NCBI RefSeq assembly: GCF_012726175.1
Contig: NZ_JAASAD010000002.1
Location: forward strand, 310,001 to 374,000
DNA length: 64,000 nt
Direction: 5' to 3'
Source of the DNA: Micromonospora sp. HNM0581
GTDB taxonomy: Bacteria > Actinomycetota > Actinomycetes > Mycobacteriales > Micromonosporaceae
The notes beneath the pieces were generated by a model. The model ran no database searches. It was given only the letters and a program-made list of their open reading frames with translations, and had not been told where the DNA came from. Both the position numbers and the translations under genes were made by a program. Of this stretch, positions 54,653-63,391 are shown piece after piece; position 1 is the stretch's first letter, and the number at the start of each line of letters is the position of its first letter.

Positions 54653-56002
54653 GTGCGCTTGTCTGACCTGCGCGGACGTAAAGTCGCCGTCTGGGGTGCC
54701 GGCCGAGAGGGTCGGGCTGCGGTGACGGCCATCGCTGCCCACGGCCCGGCCGACCTCGTTGCCGTCGACGACGGCGCGAACTTCCTCACCCTGCCCTGGG
54801 AAGGGTCGCTGGCGGAGGCCGCGCCGCTCGTCACCGGGGAGGAGGGTTTCGCCCGGTTGGCCGCCGCCGACGTGGTGGTCCGCTCCCCGGGTGTGCCGCA
54901 GACGCATCCCTGGCTGCTGGAGTTGCGTCGTCAGGGTGCGACTGTCACCCAGGGCACGTCGCTGTGGATGGCCGACCATGCGGCGCGCACCATCGCGGTG
55001 ACCGGAAGCAAGGGCAAGAGCACCACGTCCAGCCTGATCAGTCACCTGTTGACCGCGGTGGACCGGCCGAATGTCTTCGGCGGCAACATCGGCGTACCGA
55101 CGCTGGACCTGCCGGAGGCGGAGCTCTATGTCCTTGAGCTGTCCAGCTACCAGTGCAGCGACCTGACCGACTCGCCCCGGCTGGCGGTGGTCACCGCCCT
55201 GTTCCCCGAGCACCTCGACGCGCACGGCGGCGAACGGGAGTACTACCGCGACAAACTCAACCTGCTCGCGTACGGCCCGCGCACGGTGGTGGTCAACGGC
55301 GCTGATCCGCGGCTGGCGTTCGAGCTGGGCGACCGTGCGGCGGTGCGCGCCGGCACCGCCGATTCGGTGAACGTCGCTACCGGCCCGGACGGTACGCCCT
55401 GGTTCCACCGGGTCGACCAGCCGCTCTTCCCTCGGACGGTGCTGCCGCTGGTCGGCCGGCACAACGAGGGAAACCTCTGCGTGGCCCTGGCCGTGCTCGA
55501 TGCCCTGGGCATCGACCTGGTCGACCGCAAAGACGCCCTGGCCGTGGCGGTCGCCGAGTTCCAGGGACTGGCCCACCGGCTCACCGAGATCGCCGACCCG
55601 TCGGGCCTGACCTTCGTCGACGACACGTTGGCGACCAGCCCGTACGCGGCAATTCACGCCATCGACGCCTACGACGGGCGTCCGTTGACCGTCATCGTCG
55701 GGGGTAACGACCGCGGGGTCGACTACACGCCGCTGCGCGAGCACCTGGCCGAGCGGGAGATGACCGTGATCGGTATCCCGGACAGCGGTCCGCGGATCGT
55801 CGGGGCACTCGACGGGCTGCCGAAGGTGCGCACCGAGCTGGTCGACGACCTCGCCGAGGCGGTGCAACTGGCCCGGCAGGTGACCCCGGCCGGTGGAGTC
55901 GTGCTGCTCTCACCCGCCGCACCCAGCTACGGCCGCTTCCGCAACTTCGAACACCGCTCGGAGGTTTTCGCCGAGGCCGTCCGCGTCACCGCCCCTGTCT
56001 GA
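54653..56002 (+). CDS. murD2: UDP-MurNAc-L-Ala-L-Glu ligase (MurD2)
   Basis: 449 aa from GTG 54653, with GAGGAGA about 6 bases upstream. A Mur ligase with N-terminal nucleotide fold VAVWGAGREGRAAVTAIAAH (about 9-28), ATP loop TGSKGKSTTSSLISHLL (about 117-133), LELSSYQCSDL and FPEHLDAHGG, and the C-terminal domain with FVDDTLATSPYAAI and IVGGNDRGVDY. General similarity is to MurD; the placement opposite murL makes the L-Glu-adding MurD2 the best call. It adds L-Glu to UDP-MurNAc-L-Ala. Confidence 0.88.
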   Translation: MRLSDLRGRKVAVWGAGREGRAAVTAIAAHGPADLVAVDDGANFLTLPWEGSLAEAAPLVTGEEGFARLAAADVVVRSPGVPQTHPWLLELRRQGATVTQGTSLWMADHAARTIAVTGSKGKSTTSSLISHLLTAVDRPNVFGGNIGVPTLDLPEAELYVLELSSYQCSDLTDSPRLAVVTALFPEHLDAHGGEREYYRDKLNLLAYGPRTVVVNGADPRLAFELGDRAAVRAGTADSVNVATGPDGTPWFHRVDQPLFPRTVLPLVGRHNEGNLCVALAVLDALGIDLVDRKDALAVAVAEFQGLAHRLTEIADPSGLTFVDDTLATSPYAAIHAIDAYDGRPLTVIVGGNDRGVDYTPLREHLAEREMTVIGIPDSGPRIVGALDGLPKVRTELVDDLAEAVQLARQVTPAGGVVLLSPAAPSYGRFRNFEHRSEVFAEAVRVTAPV

Positions 56003-56147
56003 CCCGTCAGCGCCGACCGGCGAAGATCCAGCCGGTCGGCGCTGACCGCCGCAGCACCGCACTGCCCCTGCCGGCGTCGGAAAACGCTACGCAGCGACCG
56101 GTCTGGCCACCGAAATCGTGGCGATGTCGCAGAATAGCGCCGGAAAG

Positions 56148-56166
56148 CGTTGACGCGTTGTCAACG
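56148..56166. promoter_or_regulatory. Palindrome upstream of the aminotransferase operon
   Basis: CGTTGACGCGTTGTCAACG: perfect 7-base arms, 5-base centre, about 87-105 bases upstream of the aminotransferase start. It is a candidate operator, possibly for the nearby PucR regulator; the binding protein is unknown. The rest of 56,003-56,252 shows nothing recognisable. Confidence 0.5.
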
Positions 56167-56252
56167 TTCGCAGGGCATCGCCGGACAGTCTGGCACTTGT
56201 CCGACAGTGACGGTGGTGAAAGCGTTCGGGGACGCGACCGAAGGGGCCGACG

Positions 56253-57557
56253 ATGACCGCCGACGACCTGCTGGCCCGGCACCGGGCTGTGCTTCCGTCC
56301 TGGATGACGCTCTACTATGCCGAGCCGATCGAACTCGTCCGTGGCGAAGGCCGTCGGGTCACCGACGCGCAGGGCCGCACCTACCTGGACTTCTTCGGTG
56401 GGGTACTGACCAACTCGCTCGGCTACGACATCGCCGAGGTACGCGAGGCGGTGCACCGGCAACTCGCCACCGGGATCGTGCACACCTCGACGCTCTACCT
56501 GATCCGTCAGCAGGTCGAACTGGCCGAGAAGGTGGCGCGGCTGTCCGGCATCCCCGACGCCCGGGTCTTCTTCACCACCTCCGGCAGCGAGGCCAACGAG
56601 GCGGCTCTGCTGTTCGCCACGAACCACCGACGTTCGCACCAGATCCTCGCGGTCCGCAACAGCTACCACGGCCGGACGTACGCGACGTTGGGCGCGACCG
56701 GTAACCGCACCTGGTCGGCGACGTCGATCAACCCGCTCCAGGTGGCCTGGTTGCACTCCGGTGAACGGCTGCGTGGCCTGCTGGCCCGGATTCCACAGGA
56801 GGATCGGATCGACGCGGCGGTGGAGGATCTGCAGGAGGTGCTCGCCACGCAGACCAGCGGGGACGTGGCCTGCCTCATCGCCGAACCGATCCAGGGCGTC
56901 GGTGGTTTCGTACACGGCCCCGACGGTCTGTTCGCCGCGTGGAAGAAGGTGCTCGACGAGCACGGAATCCTATTGATCTCCGACGAGGTGCAGACCGGCT
57001 GGGGGCGCACCGGTGAGCACTTCTGGGGTTACCAGGCCCACGGCGTCACCCCGGACCTGCTCACCTTCGCCAAGGGCGTCGGCAACGGCTTCTCGCTGGC
57101 CGGGGTGGTCGGCCGGGCGGAGGTGTTGGAGTCGGTGCAGGGCATCAGCTTCTCCACCTTCGGTGGCAACCCGCTCTGCACCGCCGCCGGCAATGCGGTC
57201 CTGGATTACCTGCTGGAGCACGACCTGCAGGCCAACGCCGCACGGGTCGGTCGGATCCTCGGCGACGGCCTGCGCGCGGCAGTCGCCGACCTCGACCGGG
57301 TCGGCGAGGTACGCGGCAAGGGGCTGATGCTCGGCATCGAGTTCGTCCGTCCGGGCAGCGGCGAACCCGATGCGGCACTGGCCTCCCGGGTTCACGAGAG
57401 GTGCCGGGAGGGTGGGTTGCTGACCGGCAAGGGCGGGTTGTACGGCAACGTGGTGCGGATGGGGCCGCCGTTGACCCTGACCGAGGAGGAGGCCCGGGAG
57501 GGCCTGGCCATCCTGGTCGACGCGATCCGTGGCGGTGTGTGGGAGGCGAGCGCGTGA
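56253..57557 (+). CDS. Class III omega-aminotransferase
   Basis: 434 aa from ATG 56253. PLP-dependent fold type I: FTTSGSEANEAALLFATNHR (about 109-128), NSYHGRTYA, LISDEVQTGWGRTG (about 240-253, with the PLP Asp), and the Schiff-base Lys in LLTFAKGVGNGFSLAGVVG (about 269-287). It overlaps the following MMSDH gene by GTGA. The pairing fits conversion of beta-alanine or 3-aminoisobutyrate to its semialdehyde, which the dehydrogenase then oxidises to an acyl-CoA. The donor and substrate are inferred. Confidence 0.88.
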   Translation: MTADDLLARHRAVLPSWMTLYYAEPIELVRGEGRRVTDAQGRTYLDFFGGVLTNSLGYDIAEVREAVHRQLATGIVHTSTLYLIRQQVELAEKVARLSGIPDARVFFTTSGSEANEAALLFATNHRRSHQILAVRNSYHGRTYATLGATGNRTWSATSINPLQVAWLHSGERLRGLLARIPQEDRIDAAVEDLQEVLATQTSGDVACLIAEPIQGVGGFVHGPDGLFAAWKKVLDEHGILLISDEVQTGWGRTGEHFWGYQAHGVTPDLLTFAKGVGNGFSLAGVVGRAEVLESVQGISFSTFGGNPLCTAAGNAVLDYLLEHDLQANAARVGRILGDGLRAAVADLDRVGEVRGKGLMLGIEFVRPGSGEPDAALASRVHERCREGGLLTGKGGLYGNVVRMGPPLTLTEEEAREGLAILVDAIRGGVWEASA

Positions 57558-59044
57558 ACGTCATCGGTCACTTCGTCGGCGGAAGGCGCTCCCGCGGCAC
57601 CTCGACGCGGCACGGCGACGTCTTCGACCCGGCCACCGGCAGGCGTACCGCCCAGGTGGAGCTGGCGGGCGGGGACGACGTCGCGGCGGCGGTACAGTCG
57701 GCTGAGCGTGCGGCCCGCACCTGGCGTGACGCGTCATTGGCGAAGCGGACGGCGGTGCTGTTCGCCGTCCGGGAACTGGTCAACGCCCGCCGCGACGAGT
57801 TGGCCGAACTGATCACCGCTGAGCACGGGAAGGTTCTCGCGGACGCCGCCGGGGAGGTGCAGCGCGGCCTGGAGGTCATCGAGTACGCCTGCGGCGTTCC
57901 TTCGGCTCTGCGCGGCGGTTTCAGCGAGAACGTCTCCACCGAGGTCGACTCGTACAGCCTGCGGCAGCCCCTCGGGGTGGTGGCGGTGATCAGCCCGTTC
58001 AACTTCCCGGTGATGGTGCCGCTGTGGTTCGTACCGGTGGCGGTGGCCGCCGGCAACGCCGTGGTGCTCAAGCCGAGCGAGAAGGATCCGAGCGCGGCGC
58101 TGCTGCTGGCCGAACTGTTCGTCGAGGCCGGCCTGCCGGACGGGGTGTTCAACGTGGTGAACGGTGACGCCGAGGCGGTCGACGCGCTGCTGGACCATCC
58201 GGCGGTCCGGGCGGTGTCTTTCGTGGGTTCCACCTCGGTCGCCCGACACGTGTACCAGCGGGGCACGGCGGCGGGCAAACGGGTACAGGCGCTCGGTGGG
58301 GCGAAGAACCACATGGTGGTGTTGCCCGACGCCGATCTGGACCTGGCCGCCGACGCGGCGGTCAATGCCGGGTTCGGCTCGGCGGGGGAGCGGTGCATGG
58401 CGATCTCGGCGCTGGTCGCCGTGGAGCCGGTCGCCGACGACCTGGTGGCGCGGATCGCGAGTCGCATGGCGGCGCTGCGCACCGGGGACGGGCGGCGTGG
58501 CTGTGACATGGGGCCCTTGGTCACGGCCGCGCACGCGGCGCGCGTGCACGCCTACGTCGAGGCGGGCGTGGCCGCCGGGGCGGTGCCGGTGGTGGACGGG
58601 CGGGACGTGACAGTCGACGGTGACCCGAGCGGCTTCTGGCTCGGGCCGACCCTCTTCGACCGGGTCACCCCGCAGATGTCGATCTACACCGACGAGATAT
58701 TCGGGCCGGTCCTGTCGGTGCTGCGGGTCGATTCGTACGACGCGGCGGTGGCGCTGGTCAACGCCAACCCGTACGGCAACGGTACGGCGATCTTCACCAA
58801 CGACGGTGGTGCCGCCCGCCGCTACCAGCACGAGGTGGAGGTCGGTATGGTGGGCGTCAACGTGCCGATCCCGGTACCGATGGCGTACTACTCGTTCGGC
58901 GGTTGGAAGTCGTCGCTCTTCGGTGACCTGCACGCCCACGGCGCCGACGGCGTCGCCTTCTTCACCCGGGGCAAGGTGGTGACGAGCCGGTGGCTGGACC
59001 CCCGCCACGGTGGGGTCAACCTCGGCTTCCCCACCCAGACCTGA
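57554..59044 (+). CDS. mmsA: CoA-acylating methylmalonate-semialdehyde dehydrogenase
   Basis: 496 aa from GTG 57554. Aldehyde dehydrogenase superfamily: VVAVISPFNFPVMVPLWFVP (about 140-159), NAVVLKPSEKDPSAALLLAE, the Rossmann motif FVGSTSVARHVYQRGTAAGK, AKNHMVVLPDADLDLAADAA, catalytic Cys in FGSAGERCMAISALVAVEP (about 274-292), and the C-terminal FFTRGKVVTSRW typical of MMSDH. It oxidises malonate or methylmalonate semialdehyde to acetyl-CoA or propionyl-CoA, releasing CO2. Its last 29 bases overlap the convergent acyltransferase gene. Confidence 0.92.
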   Translation: MNVIGHFVGGRRSRGTSTRHGDVFDPATGRRTAQVELAGGDDVAAAVQSAERAARTWRDASLAKRTAVLFAVRELVNARRDELAELITAEHGKVLADAAGEVQRGLEVIEYACGVPSALRGGFSENVSTEVDSYSLRQPLGVVAVISPFNFPVMVPLWFVPVAVAAGNAVVLKPSEKDPSAALLLAELFVEAGLPDGVFNVVNGDAEAVDALLDHPAVRAVSFVGSTSVARHVYQRGTAAGKRVQALGGAKNHMVVLPDADLDLAADAAVNAGFGSAGERCMAISALVAVEPVADDLVARIASRMAALRTGDGRRGCDMGPLVTAAHAARVHAYVEAGVAAGAVPVVDGRDVTVDGDPSGFWLGPTLFDRVTPQMSIYTDEIFGPVLSVLRVDSYDAAVALVNANPYGNGTAIFTNDGGAARRYQHEVEVGMVGVNVPIPVPMAYYSFGGWKSSLFGDLHAHGADGVAFFTRGKVVTSRWLDPRHGGVNLGFPTQT

Positions 59045-60380
59045 GCAGGCGCAACGTGCCTGCGCCGGCCAGGTAGGCCAGCAACGCGACCACCGGCCAT
59101 CCGAGCGGCTCCGGCGCGGTCTTGGCCGCCGCACCGTTGGCGGCCAGCGCGTACACGACGGCGGCGAAGGCGGCGACGGCGAGTGTCGCGCGGGCACCCG
59201 CCCACCTGACCGGCGCCCTCAGGTGTCGAGGGTGACCGGTGGACGCCTCGATCGGACCGAAGACGGCGACCAGCACGGCGAGCACCACCGTGAGCATCAG
59301 TACCCACGGCAGGCGCCAGGCCAGCCAGGTTGCCGTACCGGCCACGGGGGTGGGGAGCAGGCCGAGCCCGTGTAGCGCGCCGACCAGCAGTACGGCCGCG
59401 CTCAGGTGCCACAGAAAGACCGTGAGTACGACCGAGTTGACGGCGATCACCGCCTGCCACGGGCGGTCGTGGTGCAGCCACCGTTCCGCCCGCTCCCGCA
59501 GCAGGAGGATCAGCCCGAGCTGGGCGGTGGCGACCGCGAGCAGCGCCACGGTGGGTGGGGCGGCGTTGGCCAGGCGCTGCCCGGGAAGATTGATCATGCT
59601 GATCGGGTAGGGGCCGGGACCGGTGAGCAGGGCCGCCACGGCGAGACCACCGAGGAGCAGGGCGATCGCGGACCGGCGGGACATCGGCAGGCACCGGCTG
59701 CGTAGCCCGGCCCGGCGGCAGTGTCCCCGCCGGGCGTCGTACCAGGCGAAACCGAGCTGGTGGACGGCCAGCCAACCCAGGAGATGACCGGGCAGGGCCA
59801 GTTTGGCCGGTCCGATGGCGCGACCCAGGTCACTGGCGGCGACGAGCAGCGCCAGGGCAGGTGGCACCAACAGCCCGAGGCGACGGTGCAGCGCGTACAT
59901 GACGGGGGTCAGCGGCACCACGGCCAGGTAGGCGGCGAGAAACCACAGGGGAATGGTGGCGAACCAGACGACCGGGCGGACTTCGTCCGGCTGGGCGCCA
60001 CCGAGCCGGGCCACCAACGCGCCGCCGGCGAGCACCAGCACCAGGGCGCTGGTCGGGCGCAGCAGGCGTGCGCTGCGGCCGAGCAGCCAACCGACCGTGT
60101 CGCCGCCACGGCTCCGGTGCGCGGCCAGTGAGGCGGCGTTGGCGTAGCCGCCGACCAGGAAGAACAGCGGCATGACCTGGACCGCCCAGGTCAGCGGGTG
60201 CGCCCAGGGCAGGTCGGGCAGCGCCGAGTGCCCGTCGGGTCGGCCAGTCTCGTCGTACTCGACCACCGCTATCGTCCAGTGCCCGAGGACCACCAGGACG
60301 ATGGCCAACGCCCGGAGCAGGTCGAGGTAGCGCTCCCGGTCCGGTGGCGTACGGGCGGCGAGGCGGGCCAGGTGGCGCAT
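59016..60380 (-). CDS. Acyltransferase-3 family membrane protein
   Basis: 454 aa from ATG 60380. Motifs of the acyltransferase-3 family appear at the N-terminus: RERYLDLLRALAIVLVVLGH (about 14-33, with the conserved Arg and His), MPLFFLVGGYANAASLAAH, and a further ten or so transmembrane helices. Members acetylate or succinylate sugars and envelope polymers. It is tail-to-tail with mmsA, overlapping by 29 bases. The acceptor is unknown. Confidence 0.88.
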   Translation of the reverse strand: MRHLARLAARTPPDRERYLDLLRALAIVLVVLGHWTIAVVEYDETGRPDGHSALPDLPWAHPLTWAVQVMPLFFLVGGYANAASLAAHRSRGGDTVGWLLGRSARLLRPTSALVLVLAGGALVARLGGAQPDEVRPVVWFATIPLWFLAAYLAVVPLTPVMYALHRRLGLLVPPALALLVAASDLGRAIGPAKLALPGHLLGWLAVHQLGFAWYDARRGHCRRAGLRSRCLPMSRRSAIALLLGGLAVAALLTGPGPYPISMINLPGQRLANAAPPTVALLAVATAQLGLILLLRERAERWLHHDRPWQAVIAVNSVVLTVFLWHLSAAVLLVGALHGLGLLPTPVAGTATWLAWRLPWVLMLTVVLAVLVAVFGPIEASTGHPRHLRAPVRWAGARATLAVAAFAAVVYALAANGAAAKTAPEPLGWPVVALLAYLAGAGTLRLLRSGWGSRG

Positions 60381-60570
60381 GACCCGAGCGTAGGGCCAGT
60401 ACCGGCGCGGGTCGGGCGGATCAGCGGGGCGGTATCGACCCCGGTGGTGTCGACGGACTGTCCACTTCCACTCGGCCGGCGCCGCTGGCATTCGTGCTGG
60501 TCAAAGTGATTGATGGGGCCTGTCGTCGGGCTTCGCCCCAGGTAACGGTTTGAAAACTTCACCCATGGTC

Positions 60571-60604
60571 TTGACACAAGGGGGCTTTTAGTAAGAACTT
60601 TTAC
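60571..60604 (+). promoter_or_regulatory. Promoter/operator region of the RpiR gene
   Basis: TTGACA at 60,571-60,576 is a clear -35 element; the -10 (TAAGAA, 60,592) is weak. The AT-rich run downstream holds GTAA (60,591-60,594) and TTAC (60,601-60,604) around GAACTT, a small inverted repeat, and stands out from the local GC-rich sequence. Autoregulation is plausible. Confidence 0.5.
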
Positions 60605-60640
60605 CACTAACAGTTAACAGTCTTTTCCGAAAGGCGTCCC

Positions 60641-61627
60641 ATGGTCGATCATGAGTCGGACACCTCCGCGGGTACCGCGGTGGCGCAGGCCGACGGGATC
60701 GACCGGCGTAGCGCCCCCGACGGGACCGGCAGGCGGGTTGCCATCGTCGCCTCCGGCGGGACGCTGGCCCGGGTCCGCACCGGTGCCACGGAACTGACCG
60801 GCGCGCTGCGCCGGGTCGCCGACCACGTGCTCAGCGACCCGCAGGCGGCGGTCCGGGCGACGATCGTCGAACTCGCCGAACGCAGCGGCACCTCACCGGC
60901 CACGGTCACCCGGTTCTGCCGGGCGATGGGCTTCGACGGCTACGCCGACCTGCGTCTGGGCATCGCCGCCGAGACCGGCCGGGCCCGCTCGGCCGGGTGG
61001 GCCGTCGACATCGGACGGGAAATCCAACCCAGCGACCCGCTGGAACGGGTGTTGGAGCAGATCATGGCCGCTGACACCCGGGCCATGCACGACACGGCCG
61101 CGTTACTCGACCTCGCCGAGGTGGAGCGGGCGGCGGTGGCCATCGCCGGAGCCGAACGGGTGAGCATCTTCGGTGCCAGCGGCAGCGCCCTCGTCGGCGA
61201 GGAGATGCAGTTCAGCCTGCACCGCATCGGGGTCGCCGCGTGGGCCTGGAACGACGTGCACTCCGGGCTGGCCGCCGCCGCATTGCTGCGCCCCGATGAC
61301 GTCGCGCTCGGCATCTCGCACAGCGGCCAGACCCGGGAGGCCATCGAGATGCTCGCCGAGGGCGGCAGCCGGGGTGCCACCACCGTCGCGTTGACCGGAT
61401 TCCGCCGGTCGCCGTTGGCCGAACTGGCCGACATCGTGCTGCTCACCGCCAGCCAGGCCACCACGTTCCGGCCGGACGCCCTGTCCGCCCGGCACCCGCA
61501 GCTGGTTGTGCTCGACCTGCTCTACATCGCCGTCGCCCAGCGCACCCACGATCGGGCCCATGCGGCGTTCCGGCGTACCGCCCAGGCCGTCGACGGACAC
61601 AAGGCCGCGCGGGAGAGCGACGCATGA
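60641..61627 (+). CDS. RpiR/MurR-family regulator with SIS domain
   Basis: 328 aa from ATG 60641, with GAAAGG about 7 bases upstream. The N-terminal HTH spans about 40-110, including VLSDPQAAVRATIVELAERS and SPATVTRFCRAMGFDGYADL. The C-terminal SIS sugar-phosphate-binding domain (about 145-300) has VSIFGASGSALVGEEMQFSL, LRPDDVALGISHSGQTREAI and TTVALTGFRRSPLAELADIV. It is placed before NgcE-like transport genes. It likely senses a GlcNAc phosphate or similar sugar phosphate; the ligand is inferred from context. Confidence 0.92.
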   Translation: MVDHESDTSAGTAVAQADGIDRRSAPDGTGRRVAIVASGGTLARVRTGATELTGALRRVADHVLSDPQAAVRATIVELAERSGTSPATVTRFCRAMGFDGYADLRLGIAAETGRARSAGWAVDIGREIQPSDPLERVLEQIMAADTRAMHDTAALLDLAEVERAAVAIAGAERVSIFGASGSALVGEEMQFSLHRIGVAAWAWNDVHSGLAAAALLRPDDVALGISHSGQTREAIEMLAEGGSRGATTVALTGFRRSPLAELADIVLLTASQATTFRPDALSARHPQLVVLDLLYIAVAQRTHDRAHAAFRRTAQAVDGHKAARESDA

Positions 61628-61964
61628 CCAGCGCCCAGGGCCGCAGGCGGGCGGCTCCGTGCCGCCCCTGCAGGCAGCGGTTCGTCGACTTCGCCGACAG
61701 CGTGCTGGACGACGGCGCGCCGCACGGCGCCGCACCGCTGCCGCCTGAGGTCGGCGGTGCGGTCCGTGCGGTCTCCTCGATCGTGTCGCCGCCACCGCTG
61801 ACCGCTGAGGTCGTCCGGCCGTTCCACCAGACCGGAGAGGTACCCCCCGTCTATCTCTCCGCCAACGTCCCCGGTGGGGACGAGCATCACCTCGCCCGCG
61901 AGTCGCGGTGTGCCGGGCGATTCCGGCGCACCTCCTGGCCCGACATCACAAGGAGAGTCACACG
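61628..61964. other. Gap between RpiR and the sugar-binding protein gene
   Basis: 337 bases. A frame starting ATGA-coupled at 61,624 runs 136 codons into the next gene, with no ribosome site and a composition (Pro/Arg-rich, short) unlike its neighbours; I treat it as not a gene. No hairpin or operator is clear. The ABC operon could be transcribed from here or from the rpiR promoter. Confidence 0.4.
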
Positions 61965-63368
61965 ATGTCCGTTACCCCCGATCTCGACCGCCGGACCCTG
62001 CTGCGCCGCGCGGCGGCCGCAGGTCTCCTGGTGACCCCGGCCGTCGGCCTGCTCAGTGCCTGCGCTGGAAGCACGCCGAGCCAGAACGACGAGAGCGCCG
62101 GAGAGAAGAGCGACGACAACCCCTTCGGTGTGCAGGACGGCAGCGCCCTGAAGGTGGTCGTCTTCAACGGCGGCTTGGGTGACGCCTGGGCCAAGGAGGA
62201 CCAGGCGATCTTCAGCGCCAAGTACCCGGACGTCACCGTCAACATGAGCTCCACCCAGAAAATCAAGACCGAAGAGCAGCCCAAGATGGCGACGACGCCC
62301 AGCGACGTCGTGATGAACGCCGGCGCCGACATGATGGACATCAGCACCCTGGTCAACGAGGGCGCCATCGAGCCGCTGGACGACCTGCTCGCCGCGCCCG
62401 CCTGGGACAGCGAGGGCACCGTGGCCGACACGCTGCTGCCGGGCACCGTCGGTGACGGTACCTACCAGGGCAAGTTCTTCGTGGTGAACGTGGCATACAC
62501 GGTCTGGGGCAACTGGTACAACTCGGTGCTGTTCGACAAGGAGAGCTGGACGCCGCCGAAAACCTTCGACGACTTCTTCGCCCTCGCCCCGAAGATCAAG
62601 GCCAAGGGCATGGCCCCGTACGTGTACGACGCCGTGCACGGCTACTACCCGCGCTGGGCGCTGATGGCGACGGTCTGGAAGTCCGCCGGCAAGCAGGCCG
62701 TCGTCGACATCGACAACCTCGAGGAGAACGCCTGGCGTGCCGAGGGCGTCCTACCGGCGCTGGAGGCGTGGGAGAAGCTGGTCAAGGACAAGCTGCTGCT
62801 GCCCGGCAAGCTCGACCACACCCAGTCGCAGCAGGCCTGGCTCGACGGCAAGGCCGCCTTCATCCAAGTCGGCACCTGGCTGAAGAACGAGATGGCGGCG
62901 ACCATCCCGCCGGGCTTCGAGATGAAGATCTCCGACTACTGGGGTCTGGGCGCCACCGACAAGGCTCCCGACGACGTCTACGCCGGTGCCGGCGAGGGCA
63001 TCGTCGTCCCAGCCAAGGCGCCGAACAAGGCCGCCGCCAAGGAGTTCCTGCGCGCGGTGCTCTCCAAGGCCGGCTCGACGAAGTTCGCCGAGCTGACCAA
63101 GTCCCTCGCGTCGACCAAGGGCTCCGGTGACAACGTGCAGGACGCCGCCCTCGCCAGCGCCAACGAGCTGATGAAGAACGCCAGTTCGGACCTGATCTCG
63201 ATCAAGCTCTGGAACTTCTACGCCGACCTGGACAAGGAAAGCCAGAACCTCTCCGCCGAGTTGATGGCCGGCCGGCTGACCGCCGCGCAGTTCGTCGACA
63301 AGATGCAGGCCGCCGCCGACAAGGTCGCGAACGACTCGTCGATCACCAAGCAGACCCGCGACGCCTGA
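61965..63368 (+). CDS. ngcE: Carbohydrate ABC transporter substrate-binding lipoprotein, NgcE-like
   Basis: 467 aa from ATG 61965, with AAGGAG about 9 bases upstream. The signal sequence has twin Arg (RRTLLRR) and lipobox LLSAC (Cys33), so it is a Tat-type lipoprotein anchored outside the membrane. The mature part is a family-1 solute-binding fold: GLGDAWAKEDQAIFSAKYPD, VNVAYTVWGNWYNSVLFDKE and AGAGEGIVVPAKAPNKAAAK. The overall sequence suggests the NgcE (N-acetylglucosamine/diacetylchitobiose) group. Together with the RpiR regulator and the LPMO it fits chitin uptake. The sugar itself is inferred. Confidence 0.82.
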   Translation: MSVTPDLDRRTLLRRAAAAGLLVTPAVGLLSACAGSTPSQNDESAGEKSDDNPFGVQDGSALKVVVFNGGLGDAWAKEDQAIFSAKYPDVTVNMSSTQKIKTEEQPKMATTPSDVVMNAGADMMDISTLVNEGAIEPLDDLLAAPAWDSEGTVADTLLPGTVGDGTYQGKFFVVNVAYTVWGNWYNSVLFDKESWTPPKTFDDFFALAPKIKAKGMAPYVYDAVHGYYPRWALMATVWKSAGKQAVVDIDNLEENAWRAEGVLPALEAWEKLVKDKLLLPGKLDHTQSQQAWLDGKAAFIQVGTWLKNEMAATIPPGFEMKISDYWGLGATDKAPDDVYAGAGEGIVVPAKAPNKAAAKEFLRAVLSKAGSTKFAELTKSLASTKGSGDNVQDAALASANELMKNASSDLISIKLWNFYADLDKESQNLSAELMAGRLTAAQFVDKMQAAADKVANDSSITKQTRDA

Positions 63369-63391
63369 TCCGAACGGAAAGAGTGAGTCCC

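Noticed and set aside
61624-62034. A 136-codon frame coupled to the end of the RpiR gene
   Set aside because: It overlaps the start of the ngcE-like gene, has no ribosome site and shows Arg/Pro-rich out-of-frame composition.
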